Shown here piece after piece: positions 28,291 to 37,859 of a stretch of DNA of 64,000 bases. The stretch's first letter is position 1. Every line of letters starts with the position of its first letter. The stretch is from Isochrysis galbana (Eukaryota > Haptophyta > Isochrysidales > Isochrysidaceae). A program made the position numbers and the translations under genes. The notes below the pieces were generated by a model. The model saw only the letters and a list, made by a program, of their open reading frames with translations, was not told the DNA's origin and did no database searches. Where the stretch lies: positions 4,037,087-4,101,086 of the forward strand of contig CM030934.1 of NCBI GenBank assembly GCA_018136815.1, given 5' to 3'.

Positions 28291-31200
28291 TTCAGAAATG
28301 ATCGAGCTAGCGAACTCGTCGGTAGAGAGCGCTTGACGCAATTCGTCGGCATGAGGCACGCCCACATCGAGATACGAGGAGGTAATCGACTCCGAAGATT
28401 CCGATGCTTGACGAGCGAGCCTATCGTTTGCTTGTTGGCGGCGAGCGGTGAGGGTGGATGAAGTAACCGCGGCGGCGACTATGTCGTGAATTTCAGAAGA
28501 ATCGAAAGAATGGGCGTCACTCTCCTCGAGATGGAGAGGATCGTGATCAGGCTCGAGAGCAACTAAGCGGGATAAGCCGTCGGCGTCCCAGTGAGTGACT
28601 CCAGGTTTGTGCACGACGTCGAATCTATATTCGGCTAGCTTTAGGACCCATCGCATGAGGCGCGAGGCTGGACCACCGGTGACTTGATCTTTCATCGTGT
28701 GAAGCCAGCGCAAAGCTGAATGGTCTACGACGAGGGTGAAGTGGCGACCCCAAAGATAAGGCCTCCAATTTCGGATCGATTCTAGCGCTGCTAGAAGTTC
28801 GATTTCAGTGACTGTCCAATGGCGCTCAGCCGGACTCAAACTACGACCGTAGTATGCAACAACGCGCTCTCTCCCTTCGTCGTCTTTCTGAGCAAGGACG
28901 CCGGCGATGCCGAGCTTGCTAGCACCGTCGGTCTTAACGAGGAAAGGACGGTCGTCTCGAGGAGGTGCGAGTACGGGTTCTTCACAGATAGCTTGCTTGA
29001 GATCTTCGATAGCCTGGCGACAGGCTTCTGTTTGCGACTCGACCGGGACGTCGCACCCTTTCCGCGTGAGAGCGGTTAACGGCGCCGCACGGATCGCAAA
29101 ACGACGGATGAAACGGCGGTAGTAGGAGCACAATCCAAGGAACGAACGGACGGCTTCGATCGAGTTGATTTGGGTTGGGTCGATTTTCGAGACAGCTTCC
29201 ACTTTCTTGGGATCCATCCGAAGACCTTCACGCGAAACAACGTGGCCGAGATATTCAGCCGAGGTGGCAAAGAAAACGCATTTCGACATCTTGCAAGTGA
29301 GGCCCGCCCAGATGAGACGTTCCAAGACAAGATCAAGACGGTGTAACATTTGTTGGAATGACGACTCTTCCCTGGCCTGCAGCGAGTCACCTACACCTGT
29401 CGACCAGGCGCCGATATCATCCAAGTATGGCATACAAATCTCCCATGCCAGCCCACCGAGAACGGCGTCCATGAGGCGGCACATATACGAGGGACCGGAT
29501 TGAACACCAAAAGGCAAGTAATTGAACTCGTACTTGCCGCGATGAGTAGTGAACGCGGTGATATGTTTATCGGACTCTTTGATCGGTATACCCCAGAAAC
29601 CAGATGCCAGGTCCAGGGTGCAAAGGAATAGAGAATCAAGGTTGCCTTGGCCGGACGACAATCGGTCGATGGCTTCTACCGTGAGGGGAAGAGGGCTGTC
29701 CTCTAGACGAAGCTTGGAGTTGACGTCGCGATAATCTACGCAGAAACGTACGGAGCCATCCTTCTTAGTGACTAACACGACTCGAGAGGCCCACGACGAA
29801 TTTGATTTCCTAATGATGCCCGCGGACTCCATCTTGCAAACTTCGTCCTCTATGATCTTCTCACCCTCTCGTCCAACTCTAGACGGTGCGTGACGGTGAG
29901 CTTCGGCTCCGGGGTTGAGCGGTAGCTCTACCTCCATCACGTGAGTGTGATTCGGGTTAGTCGGGTCAATTGCGAAAGCAGCGATACGTCGGGCCAGTAG
30001 ACGACGAACTTGTTCACGTTGGGGCATCGAGAGACGGCCCTCGGGGTCGATCTTGGCTGCCTCGAGGAGCTTGCGTTGGTCCTCGTTGAGCGACTCAATC
30101 ACATCCGGCGAGTTATTGTCACCGACGCGGTGATAAGTTCCAGCGTGAATCTTGAATCGAACCTGTAGCGAAGCTACAGGATGGAACGACGGAAGGTGTA
30201 GTGGTTTGGGGTCAGTATTGGCCACCGTAACCGCGATGGTGTGGTCGGATTTCGGCCTCTCTACTTGAGGGATGACGAGCGGAGAGCTGTCAATAGTCTC
30301 GCGTGTAGGGAGTCGGTCCACGAGCATGGCGCAGTCTTCGTGTTCTCGAAGAGCTAGCGGAATTCGGACGTGAAACGTCGCCCGATGATAGGCCGGGATC
30401 GTGATAGGTTCATGGGTATATAGGAGGTACTCGGAGCCACAAGACGCCGGCGCTTTGGCGGCAAACTCATCGGCCGTGTTGAAGAGCGGCTCGGAGACTA
30501 GCTGGTTGTCGTTTTCGGCGGCTTGCGGCCTTCGGAAGAAGTCAGTCGTGATTGGGTTCGCGGAGGTCGGACAGACCTGTGCACAAGTCATGCTGACAGG
30601 GACCACCGCTATCGGTGACGTCGAGACGCGAAAGATCGGCGGAGCGTCGGGGCTTGGACTGCCATTAACCTCAAGAGGAGCCACCGTGGATGGGGCACCG
30701 AGGGTGATAGAGCCGTCCGCGCTGTCGGAGGCGAGCTGAATCGAAGCGGCGTGCGTAGCTAAGAAGTCGTTCCCGAGCAGTAGCATCGGGTTGCCTTCAA
30801 TCACCATGAACGTATGACGAAAGAGAAATCCACCGACGGAGAAAACGATTCGAGCCTTGCCTCGCGTGATAAGAGGTAGGCCGTCTGGGCCATGGAGCGG
30901 TGTCACTACGGCTTGCGGCAGCCGCTCGACGCATGCGTCGTTGGGTAGGCTGGACAAGAGGGAAGTGGTCACGACCGACGGGCCAGCTCCGGTGTCAGCG
31001 AGTGTGCTGTTGACCGTGAGGGCGGAGTCGGCTAAGATTACTCCTTCTTTGCCGGCAGCCTCGCCGGAGCGGCAGACCATTAGATCTCGAACATATAGAC
31101 AATGCCTTGGGTAGGCAGATGGTAGGGTATCCACGACGCTCTCCGGCCGGTGCGCGGTCACGTGTGCAATGGTGTCGGACAAGGACGGGGTTGGTCGCCA

Positions 31201-34200
31201 GCGTCGTTGCTCGGGTGAATTCGTCGTCAAACTGGTCGTCGTCTCTTCGGGTACTCCGACTGCCGCTATCGTGGCAGAGGGCCTAGAGGGGTCGTCCTCG
31301 TTGGTAGCGGTACAGGGTGATAGCTTGGGACTAGTGTAGCCCAGGCCTCTCTTGTCGGTGGGGTGCCTCGGGTGGTCGGACATCTTTTCCCAATCCTTCT
31401 CGAGACGGGCTTGGGCTTCTGTCTTGGGTCTTCGAACTAATGAGGCTAGCTCTTCGGCGCGGATGCCTTTGGCTTCCACGAACTCGATCGGCGCTCGGAC
31501 GGCAGCGGCGAGGTCGGATTCCTCGTCGGCGTTTCGTCCGGCTAGAGCTTGCGCTCTTATTTCGTCAGCGGTTTCGAGCGTGACGTTGGACCATTTCTGG
31601 TCCCCGTTCACTCCGAATGATTGCCATTGTTGGCGCCGCTTCCGGAGAGTCGTCGGCGTCGTCGGACGCGGCGAGCTCGCGCGTGCCGGAGGCGGGGCGG
31701 TCCATGGAGAGAATGGGTCGTGGAGTGTAGACTCGGAGGCGTGGAGTGGCGTGTCGTTGTCGTGGTTATCGTGGGTTTCTTTTTGGTCTTCGTGGTTGTC
31801 TGACTCGGGAGTAGCTGGACGGGAAACAACGGGGTCGGAAGAAACTTCACTCGTTTCCCTCCCCCTCTCATAACGATGAAGAGCCGACCACGGCTCGTAG
31901 GCGGTAGCCTCGGTCGAGCTAAGTGAAGGCCGGTCCAATAGGCTGCACCGCGCGCAAGCGAGTAGCTCTAACGCGGACAATTTCTTCGTCGACGTCTGGT
32001 CTCGCTGTTGGCTCAAATGTCGAAGAAGAACAGGCATCCAATGGATCGCCATCGCTCCAGCTACACCGACGTAGGTGCGGCTGCGAAGAGCGCCACGGTG
32101 CGGTGAAGGAGAGAGGTTAGCCATGGCCGACTCACGGCCATCCACGACGCAAGTTGGCTGGAGGGGCGGCAGCCCTTTGGTGAGGTACAACCCGGTGGCT
32201 TTCTGGTGTCCAGTGCCGTGCTCCCAGGGTTGGACGAATTGGGTCGGGGTCAACCCCCCGACTAAACGGCGAGCTTCCGCATGCATCCGAGGGTTCTCGA
32301 CCGCTACAAACGGAGCAGTGGCGGAGGCCATTGACTTGAAGACGCGAGCGGCCGACTCAAGAGCGGCACGACGTCCGGGTTCTTGGGAGAGCCATTGACT
32401 GCTGACAGCGGAGAGGTACGTGCAGGGCGGGTGGGCGATGACTAGGTCCCAGCCTAGGTTTTGGACATGAAGCGCGTCGCCTTGGAAGTGGGGCACGTAA
32501 TCGATCTCGGAAGGATACAAATCGCACGTAGCTACATCAGCACCGGCGAGTAGGAACATGGAGGAGACGACGCCGCTCGTCTCGCCAACGACGAGAACGC
32601 GTGGTGCGTGACAGCCAGACGTCAGCCCGTCTTGGACTCGTTGATTCGTCTTCGTGAGCTCAGCGCAAAGCTCATCGAAGTGCTTGGGTAGCGCGGCGGC
32701 AGGCGAGGCTAGGGTGCCATTGCGAGGCCGGCGAAGCTCTTGGGCTGCCTCCGTGAGGTGCCGAGGTAATACCACCGCAGAGCCGCTCGCTCGTGCACGA
32801 AGAGAGGCGAGAGCGTGGAGAGCGGGTGACGGGGTATCATCACGGGTGCCGACATCGGAGTTGTTTTGTTGAGAGGAATCGAAGGACTGGATCGCGGACG
32901 CATTGATCGCTGCCACGCGCATGATGGTGGTGGCAGTGGTATCGAGAGGCAGGCAGTGCTCGGAGGCGGCGACCGGTGGCCGCAGCGACGTAGGACGAAT
33001 GGAAGAAGACTCGGATATCGACGACGTAGAGACGGGCTCGGAGGACGGGATTGACGAAGAAACTCGGAGAAGTGGGGTGTCGGACGGCGGCGACGGACGC
33101 CGCGGCCGCGAGACCACCGGTGAGAGACATGAAGGACATGGCTCAGGGACTCGGTTGGGCTGGCTCAATGGGCGTAGAAGCTCGGTTTGGGAGGCCGCCG
33201 TTCCTCGACGTGCAGAGGAGTTGTGGTCACTCTCCATGGTCACGTCGGAAGAGGAAACAGGCCAGGGATCGACGTCGTTGCATTCTGTCGTCGGCGGGGT
33301 CGGCGCCGGCGAAAGAAGGGACGTGGCTGTCGTAGAAGCCGGCTGCGGGGAAGGCTGAGGCCAGGGTGGTGGCTCTGCGGCAGCGGCTGGCGTGGGTAGT
33401 GGCCGAAGAGGTTCTGCAATGCGAAGCATTCTTCGGAGGACTTGGCTCGGGCTAGCGGGTGGATGGACCGCTGAAATTACGGTGGATTCAGACTCGAATT
33501 CGGAAGACTCGGCGACTTGAGAGGGGCTAGGAGACGGCTGGTCAAGCTCCTCCAGGGCTCTCGGTTGATGGGGTGGCGTGGGAACGCCGGTGGTCGACCG
33601 CGGACTCCGCGGTGACGTTAATTTGTACTCGGACTCGGACTCGTCGTTTCTGGCGTGCTGGACGCCAATAACAGGGCTAACTTTCGAAATGGGAACGGAC
33701 GGGGCCGGCTCAAAGGTGAAGCCCCCTGGCGTCGCAACCGTCGGTGAGGACGAAGCTGAAGCTTGTGATGACAATAGGGGCACGGTGGCCAGCACCGGTT
33801 GGCTCGGTGCGGCCGAAATCTCGGACTCGGTGACGGGCTTGATTACGCGGGCTCGGGATGCACTGTCTTGTGCGATTGGACTCGGACTCGGAACGGAAAC
33901 GGAAGGGATCGGCTCGGCGGCGTGCAGCCTGCTGGAGTGGCAGGCCGGCTGCGGCGAGACTCGGAACGGTGGCTCGGACAAGGACACAGTGGCTGTCGTC
34001 GAGGGCTTCGGCGTCAGCTTGTGTTTGGACTCGATACGCGGTGGCTCGTGAAACGGGGCTCGGTTGTGGTTGGAATTCTGGAAGTGACCGGAGATTCCAA
34101 ATGACTCAGACTCGGGGCGCGGAGGACCGAAGGTGAACACTCCCGCGGAAGGAGTGGTCGTCGGAGGCTCAGTGAGTGGCTGGAGCTCCGTTAATCCTGC

Positions 34201-34920
34201 GGTCGACCGCGTGGTAGGACTCGGTGACGTTGTAAACTCGGACTCGGACTCGGACTCGGACTCGGATGGCTCAGAACGGGGTTTGCTCAAAACAGGCTTG
34301 GACTCGGACTCGAAAGAAAGTGGGGAAGAACCGGAGAACTGCGCCTCCATCGTCGTAGTAATGGAGACTGGTGATACCGGTGATGACTGGACTGGGCTCA
34401 GACTCGTAGATGGGCTCGCGGTGGCGTAAGACGAAGAGGGTAATTCTGAACGTGACTTGGACTCGGACTCGTACTCGGGAGACGTTTTGTGGCTCGGACA
34501 TGCGAAATTTGATTTGAAGGATTGAAGGTTGGATTGGGCCTGCGGCGGCTGGATTTTCGCAGACCGTGAGGTCTTGGACTGGGGATGCTTGAGGAGTGGC
34601 GGGGGGTAGCGGTTGAGCGGCTTGAGTTGATAGAGAGGCGGTGACGGTTGACTTGGTTTTGAGGACTCGTGCGTGATATCGAGAATCAGGATGGAATCAT
34701 CGGCATTGGGAGAAATAGGGGCAATCGGCGAGGAGGCAGGAGAAAGAGGGGGATGGAGGTGGCAGGGCTTGTCTGGAACTTGGGGAATCTTGGGGTACCG
34801 GTTGGAGGCCGTAGAAGTACTCGGCCGTAGCGTAATACGATCTTTTGGTGGGTGGCGTTCAGGCCCACTACCCTGGACTGGTAGCGGGGTAACAGCGCGG
34901 ACGTGGGCCCCGCCGGCGAC
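28252..34920 (-). CDS. pol: B-type pol: linker, DNA-methylase-like domain, retropepsin, RT, RNase H
   Basis: One unbroken frame follows the gag UAG directly (from 34920). There is no in-frame ATG until 34350, which is residue 1 in the numbering used here. It has a Ser/Glu/Pro-rich linker with (GGACTC)n-type coding repeats. The methylase-like domain comes at about 580-775: VLVVGETSGVVSSMFLLAG, HPPCTYLSAV with Cys643, VENPR with Glu685, FVQPWEHGTGHQKAT, GVAGAMAIHW. The retropepsin core is LADTGAGPSVVTTSLL with Asp1119. The gypsy-type RT has YLDD at 1642-1645, and RNase H follows (VKTDGASKLGIAGVLAQ). The frame stops at 28252, shortly after the mosaic joint. The intact order shows that methylase and polymerase are made as one polyprotein, presumably cut by the protease. 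Confidence 0.9.
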   Translation of the reverse strand, partial: VAGGAHVRAVTPLPVQGSGPERHPPKDRITLRPSTSTASNRYPKIPQVPDKPCHLHPPLSPASSPIAPISPNADDSILILDITHESSKPSQPSPPLYQLKPLNRYPPPLLKHPQSKTSRSAKIQPPQAQSNLQSFKSNFACPSHKTSPEYESESKSRSELPSSSYATASPSTSLSPVQSSPVSPVSITTTMEAQFSGSSPLSFESESKPVLSKPRSEPSESESESESEFTTSPSPTTRSTAGLTELQPLTEPPTTTPSAGVFTFGPPRPESESFGISGHFQNSNHNRAPFHEPPRIESKHKLTPKPSTTATVSLSEPPFRVSPQPACHSSRLHAAEPIPSVSVPSPSPIAQDSASRARVIKPVTESEISAAPSQPVLATVPLLSSQASASSSPTVATPGGFTFEPAPSVPISKVSPVIGVQHARNDESESEYKLTSPRSPRSTTGVPTPPHQPRALEELDQPSPSPSQVAESSEFESESTVISAVHPPASPSQVLRRMLRIAEPLRPLPTPAAAAEPPPWPQPSPQPASTTATSLLSPAPTPPTTECNDVDPWPVSSSDVTMESDHNSSARRGTAASQTELLRPLSQPNRVPEPCPSCLSPVVSRPRRPSPPSDTPLLRVSSSIPSSEPVSTSSISESSSIRPTSLRPPVAASEHCLPLDTTATTIMRVAAINASAIQSFDSSQQNNSDVGTRDDTPSPALHALASLRARASGSAVVLPRHLTEAAQELRRPRNGTLASPAAALPKHFDELCAELTKTNQRVQDGLTSGCHAPRVLVVGETSGVVSSMFLLAGADVATCDLYPSEIDYVPHFQGDALHVQNLGWDLVIAHPPCTYLSAVSSQWLSQEPGRRAALESAARVFKSMASATAPFVAVENPRMHAEARRLVGGLTPTQFVQPWEHGTGHQKATGLYLTKGLPPLQPTCVVDGRESAMANLSPSPHRGALRSRTYVGVAGAMAIHWMPVLLRHLSQQRDQTSTKKLSALELLACARCSLLDRPSLSSTEATAYEPWSALHRYERGRETSEVSSDPVVSRPATPESDNHEDQKETHDNHDNDTPLHASESTLHDPFSPWTAPPPARASSPRPTTPTTLRKRRQQWQSFGVNGDQKWSNVTLETADEIRAQALAGRNADEESDLAAAVRAPIEFVEAKGIRAEELASLVRRPKTEAQARLEKDWEKMSDHPRHPTDKRGLGYTSPKLSPCTATNEDDPSRPSATIAAVGVPEETTTSLTTNSPEQRRWRPTPSLSDTIAHVTAHRPESVVDTLPSAYPRHCLYVRDLMVCRSGEAAGKEGVILADSALTVNSTLADTGAGPSVVTTSLLSSLPNDACVERLPQAVVTPLHGPDGLPLITRGKARIVFSVGGFLFRHTFMVIEGNPMLLLGNDFLATHAASIQLASDSADGSITLGAPSTVAPLEVNGSPSPDAPPIFRVSTSPIAVVPVSMTCAQVCPTSANPITTDFFRRPQAAENDNQLVSEPLFNTADEFAAKAPASCGSEYLLYTHEPITIPAYHRATFHVRIPLALREHEDCAMLVDRLPTRETIDSSPLVIPQVERPKSDHTIAVTVANTDPKPLHLPSFHPVASLQVRFKIHAGTYHRVGDNNSPDVIESLNEDQRKLLEAAKIDPEGRLSMPQREQVRRLLARRIAAFAIDPTNPNHTHVMEVELPLNPGAEAHRHAPSRVGREGEKIIEDEVCKMESAGIIRKSNSSWASRVVLVTKKDGSVRFCVDYRDVNSKLRLEDSPLPLTVEAIDRLSSGQGNLDSLFLCTLDLASGFWGIPIKESDKHITAFTTHRGKYEFNYLPFGVQSGPSYMCRLMDAVLGGLAWEICMPYLDDIGAWSTGVGDSLQAREESSFQQMLHRLDLVLERLIWAGLTCKMSKCVFFATSAEYLGHVVSREGLRMDPKKVEAVSKIDPTQINSIEAVRSFLGLCSYYRRFIRRFAIRAAPLTALTRKGCDVPVESQTEACRQAIEDLKQAICEEPVLAPPRDDRPFLVKTDGASKLGIAGVLAQKDDEGRERVVAYYGRSLSPAERHWTVTEIELLAALESIRNWRPYLWGRHFTLVVDHSALRWLHTMKDQVTGGPASRLMRWVLKLAEYRFDVVHKPGVTHWDADGLSRLVALEPDHDPLHLEESDAHSFDSSEIHDIVAAAVTSSTLTARRQQANDRLARQASESSESITSSYLDVGVPHADELRQALSTDEFASSIISELESILHRQDRWG

Positions 34921-35565
34921 CTACTGGGCCGGACGGAGAACAACCATCGTGCGGAGGCGGCGGTGGACTTCTGGGTCGTTACCACACTCGCCACTGCCGC
35001 CTTCGCAGAGAAAACGAATGTATGGTTGGCAAACGACGGGGTTATGAGCTCCGTCGCCCGTGCCATACTTCCACAAGTCTGCCTCGGGCGTACCAGATGG
35101 AGCCCGGGGACGAAAGGCGCAGTACGCGCAGCCGTTGGCGTCGGTCCACTCCTTGACGTCGCGGTCTAAGTCGTCGAGACGCGGCGCCGTCATGGTGGCA
35201 TCCGAGGGACGGCAGCGCGTGAGCGCAGCGCGAAGGGCCGGGTGACCCGCGTAACGAGAGATTTGCCAGAAGCGGGCTCGCGCTCGAGACCAGCTACCTG
35301 GATCCCATTCCGAGAGGCCCGAATCGGCCGGAAGCCCAAGGCCGTTCGGAGGGGGATCACATTGGCGACGGGAAGACGTGCTTTTGCCGAGGGGACGGTC
35401 AAGAAGTGCGTCCGGTAACGGAGACGATGCGGAGTAATTCGTAGGCGGAGGCGGAGCCCGACGATTGTCAGCGCCAGTCGCCTTGCGGTTCGAGTTGTTG
35501 TTTTGCGATTTTAATGCCTCGGCCACCGCCGCTTGGACGGCGGCGACCATCGAAGCCGTAGTGTC
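34921..35565 (-). pseudogene. gag: B-type gag, C-terminal fragment ending at UAG
   Basis: Homologous to the last 210 residues of A-type gag: MVAAVQAAVAEAL, then SNSPLP-like SASSPLP, CDPPPNGLGLP, RARARFWQISRYAGHP, CAYCAFRPRAPSG, WKYGTGDGAHNPVVCQ and CGNDPEVH. The Cys/His module is conserved. The N-terminal three quarters are missing because the frame begins at the mosaic joint near 35570. It ends CAG-TAG at 34921 and is in the same frame as B-type pol. Confidence 0.8.
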
Positions 35566-35571
35566 TGCGGA

Positions 35572-36316
35572 GGAATCGTCACCGCTTGCTCCGTGTAGAG
35601 AAGATATTCGGACGAGGTAGACGCCGGAGCTTTGGCCGCAAACTCGTCGGCAGACTCAAAGAGAGGTGTATAGAGTGGCTGCCTAGCATCAGCAGCAGCC
35701 TCACCCTCCGATCCGGCCGGGATCTCTCGTGTTGCCGTCGACCTCTCCAGAAAGTCGACAGTCAGCGGCTGACCGGGTGACATCGAGATAGCTCCGACGA
35801 AGCCAGAGTCCGCGACTGGGGGCGGCGCCATGGAAACTCTGACTACACATTCGGAAAGGACTCTTGAAGAGTCATCTGAATCGCCAGAGGCCGGACGGAG
35901 GCGGAGGCTTCCTTCCGAGCTCGCGGCGTCGAGAGAAATGGTAGCGGAGTGGGCGGCCAAAAAATCGTTCCCGAGCAGCAGCATCGGGTTTCCTTCGATG
36001 ACCGCGAACGAATGACGGAAGAGGCGACCGGACAAGGAGAAGACGAGGCTAGCCCGGCCCCTAGTGATGAGAGGAAGGCCGTCCGGCCCATGTAGGTTGG
36101 GGACGGTAGCGTCCGATACGCGTTCGACGCAAGCGTCTTCAGGTAGTCGATCGAGAAGAGCAGTGGTGATTACTGACGGGCCCGCTCCAGTGTCAGCCAG
36201 GGTGCTGTTCACCGTGAGGGCAACGTCCGGGAGAACGAACCCTTGAGCTGCGCGGTCGCCATCGGCACGGCAGACCACGAGATCGCGGACATAGAGGCAG
36301 TGACGAGGGTAGGTCT
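35572..36316 (-). pseudogene. A-type retropepsin fragment
   Basis: Nearly identical to 17100-17860 of copy A: YPRHCLYVRDLVVCRADGD, LADTGAGPSVITTALLD, IEGNPMLLLGNDFLAAHS, ESADEFAAKAPASTSSEYL. It lacks the frame break that copy A has near 17635. It is truncated on both sides, with unrelated DNA beyond about 36316 and a joint to B-type gag near 35570. Confidence 0.8.
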
Positions 36317-36570
36317 CTGTTTTTAGGTTCACCGCTCGACGCCTACGGACTACGGACGCGTGGGTAGCCAAGGATGGAGTCTCAAGAGCCTTACCCGGAT
36401 CCTGAGGTCAGTCCATCTCCACACGGGGGCGGTCTCCCGGCGCGCACGCCGGCGCTGAGGCTGGGGGGGCGGGCCGCCGCCGTCGGCGGCGGCGTCGGTA
36501 TGTTGTATTCCTGCCCATCTGAAGGCTGTAAGGAAGCTGGTAGGAAGGCAGAGGATGTCTTGGCAAGGCG
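36317..36570. other. Flank of the composite element, no gene
   Basis: GC-rich sequence with a GCCGCCGTCGGCGGCGGCG stretch near 36474. No recognised feature. Confidence 0.45.
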
Positions 36571-36574
36571 ACGG

Positions 36575-36755
36575 AGGCAGGATTTTTAACAGTAGGGAGG
36601 CAGGAATTCTAACAGTAGGCGGAGTACAGGATTTTTAACGGTACGAAGTACGAAGGCAGGAAGTTTTAACTGTAGAAGAAGAGCGCGGAATTTTTAACTG
36701 TAGAAGAAGAGTGCGGAACTTAACTGTAGAAGAAGAGCGGAGAGAAAAAAAAACT
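36575..36755. repeat. Tandem TTTTTAACWGTA repeat cluster
   Basis: About six copies of a TTTTAAC-A/T/G-GTA core lie at roughly 20-35 base spacing. The last three have become a near-exact unit TTTTAACTGTAGAAGAAGAG. Purine-rich spacers (AGGCAGGA, GAAGAAGAGCG) separate the cores. Confidence 0.7.
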
Positions 36756-37068
36756 TCTTAATAGTCTCGCCGCGCGCGCGACCCTGCACAGTATCTACGC
36801 AGCCACGCCCGCTTCCCTTCCCTCCCCCTCCACCTGCCTTGCGGCTCGTCCCCTCGTGCTCTACCTAGGGGCTGGGTGTAGTGGGTTTCTAGCGGCAGAC
36901 GGTGTGTACCGATTCTCGACGGCCTGGTTCTCACCTTCCTCCTGTGCCATCGGGCTACCGGCTGATGTGTGTTTGTTTTTTGTGCTGGGCGTCAGGCAAC
37001 TGTGGTCATTATGACTAAGGTCTGTCGTCGGTTGGTCGGCTCGCGACTAGCGGCTAGGGGTCGCTTGG
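36756..37068. other. Intergenic, no gene
   Basis: Downstream flank of the LINE fragment. No RNA gene or coding frame is recognised. Confidence 0.45.
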
Positions 37069-37833
37069 TTAGGCAAGACGCTCTGCTATGTTGAGGGCTT
37101 TCGCTACCAGTGATAGATTCGTGTTCATTACCAGGGCGCCTTTGTTGTTAGTTGAAAAGACGGGGGCGCTGAGGTCGTGTGGAGATTTGATTTTCGGCTT
37201 CCTTCCTTGGGTGGCCTTGCGCGTGCGTGCGGTTGAGAAATCGTCCGGAGGTTCACGACCTCTGACGAGGACCGTGAACCTGCTTAGAACTCTCTCGATA
37301 ACCGGCACGTGGTGGAAGGTGTGATTTTCAAATTCCACCTTGTAGAAGTCACCAATGATGTATCTCCATGCTATTAGGTAGAGGGCTTTGAGGCTGTCCG
37401 GCGTCGGGGAGTTCGGGTACGCAAATAGTCTGTCTTTGAGTTTTTGAGTCGTCGATCTGTCTTTCGCCGGGGTGTATCCCGCTATAGCTTCTATGGTTTG
37501 AAATATCGGGAGCGTGGACGGGCACCTAGCTAGGTGCGTCGAGTTCTCTCTGTGTTTCCCGCAGAGCCTACACTTTGTAGTGACCGCCGCTGTGAAACGG
37601 TTGCGCGTACCCAGCCTCCTATGTGTAACGTGTTTAAAATGTAGGTGTTTGTCTGTGTGTTTTAACAGGGGGTGAGTGTAGAGTTTCGCCACGTGCTTCC
37701 ACTCGTCGTGTGTCAGGCCAATCTTGCGGGCCCTAAGAAGAGCGGAGAGGAGAAGGAGCGGGGCTCGAACTTCAGAGCGCTCCGTCCGGACTCGAACTCG
37801 CGACCCAGAGCAAAAGGCGGTGGGGTGAACCAC
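37069..37833 (-). pseudogene. LINE (non-LTR retrotransposon) ORF2 C-terminal fragment with zf-RVT module
   Basis: A 254-residue frame whose middle reads HVTHRRLGTRNRFTAAV, then CRLCGKHRENSTHLARCP. This CxxC...HxxxC pattern is the zinc-binding module found after the reverse transcriptase in many LINEs. Upstream (LTHDEWKHVAKLYTHPLLKHT) fits the linker between RT and that module. The RT domain itself is absent. The frame begins inside a tRNA-like sequence (37781-37850, same strand), so the fragment is 5' truncated or fused to a tRNA-derived head. Confidence 0.65.
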
Positions 37834-37850
37834 TATGCCACGCGAGAGTT
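37781..37850 (-). other. tRNA-like sequence (A and B boxes, no good cloverleaf)
   Basis: On the minus strand TGGCATAGTGG resembles an A box and GAGTTCGAGTCC a B box, at tRNA-like spacing. The acceptor and T stems do not pair, so this is not a functional tRNA. It is more likely the head of a tRNA-derived retrosequence, lying directly upstream of the LINE fragment. Confidence 0.4.
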
Positions 37851-37859
37851 TACGTAGCC

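Larger units (their letters stand above)
24277..36316 (-). mobile_element. Composite chromovirus on the minus strand (A-B-A mosaic)
   Basis: Read on the minus strand, it comprises an A-type retropepsin fragment (36316-about 35572), then a diverged subfamily B segment (about 35565-28285). The B segment runs gag end, UAG, methylase domain, protease, RT, RNase H. It is followed by an A-type RNase H, integrase and chromodomain (about 28290-25980) and an A-type 3' LTR (25602-24277). The two joints are abrupt. At about 35570 a protease frame is followed by the end of gag. At about 28285 a complete RNase H is followed by a second RNase H start in another frame. This is either a real recombinant or nested insertion, or a misassembly. 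Confidence 0.8.

Noticed and set aside
28252-34350. Starting B-type pol at ATG 34350
   Set aside because: Possible, but the frame is open without a start for 190 codons back to the gag UAG, which argues that translation enters from gag.
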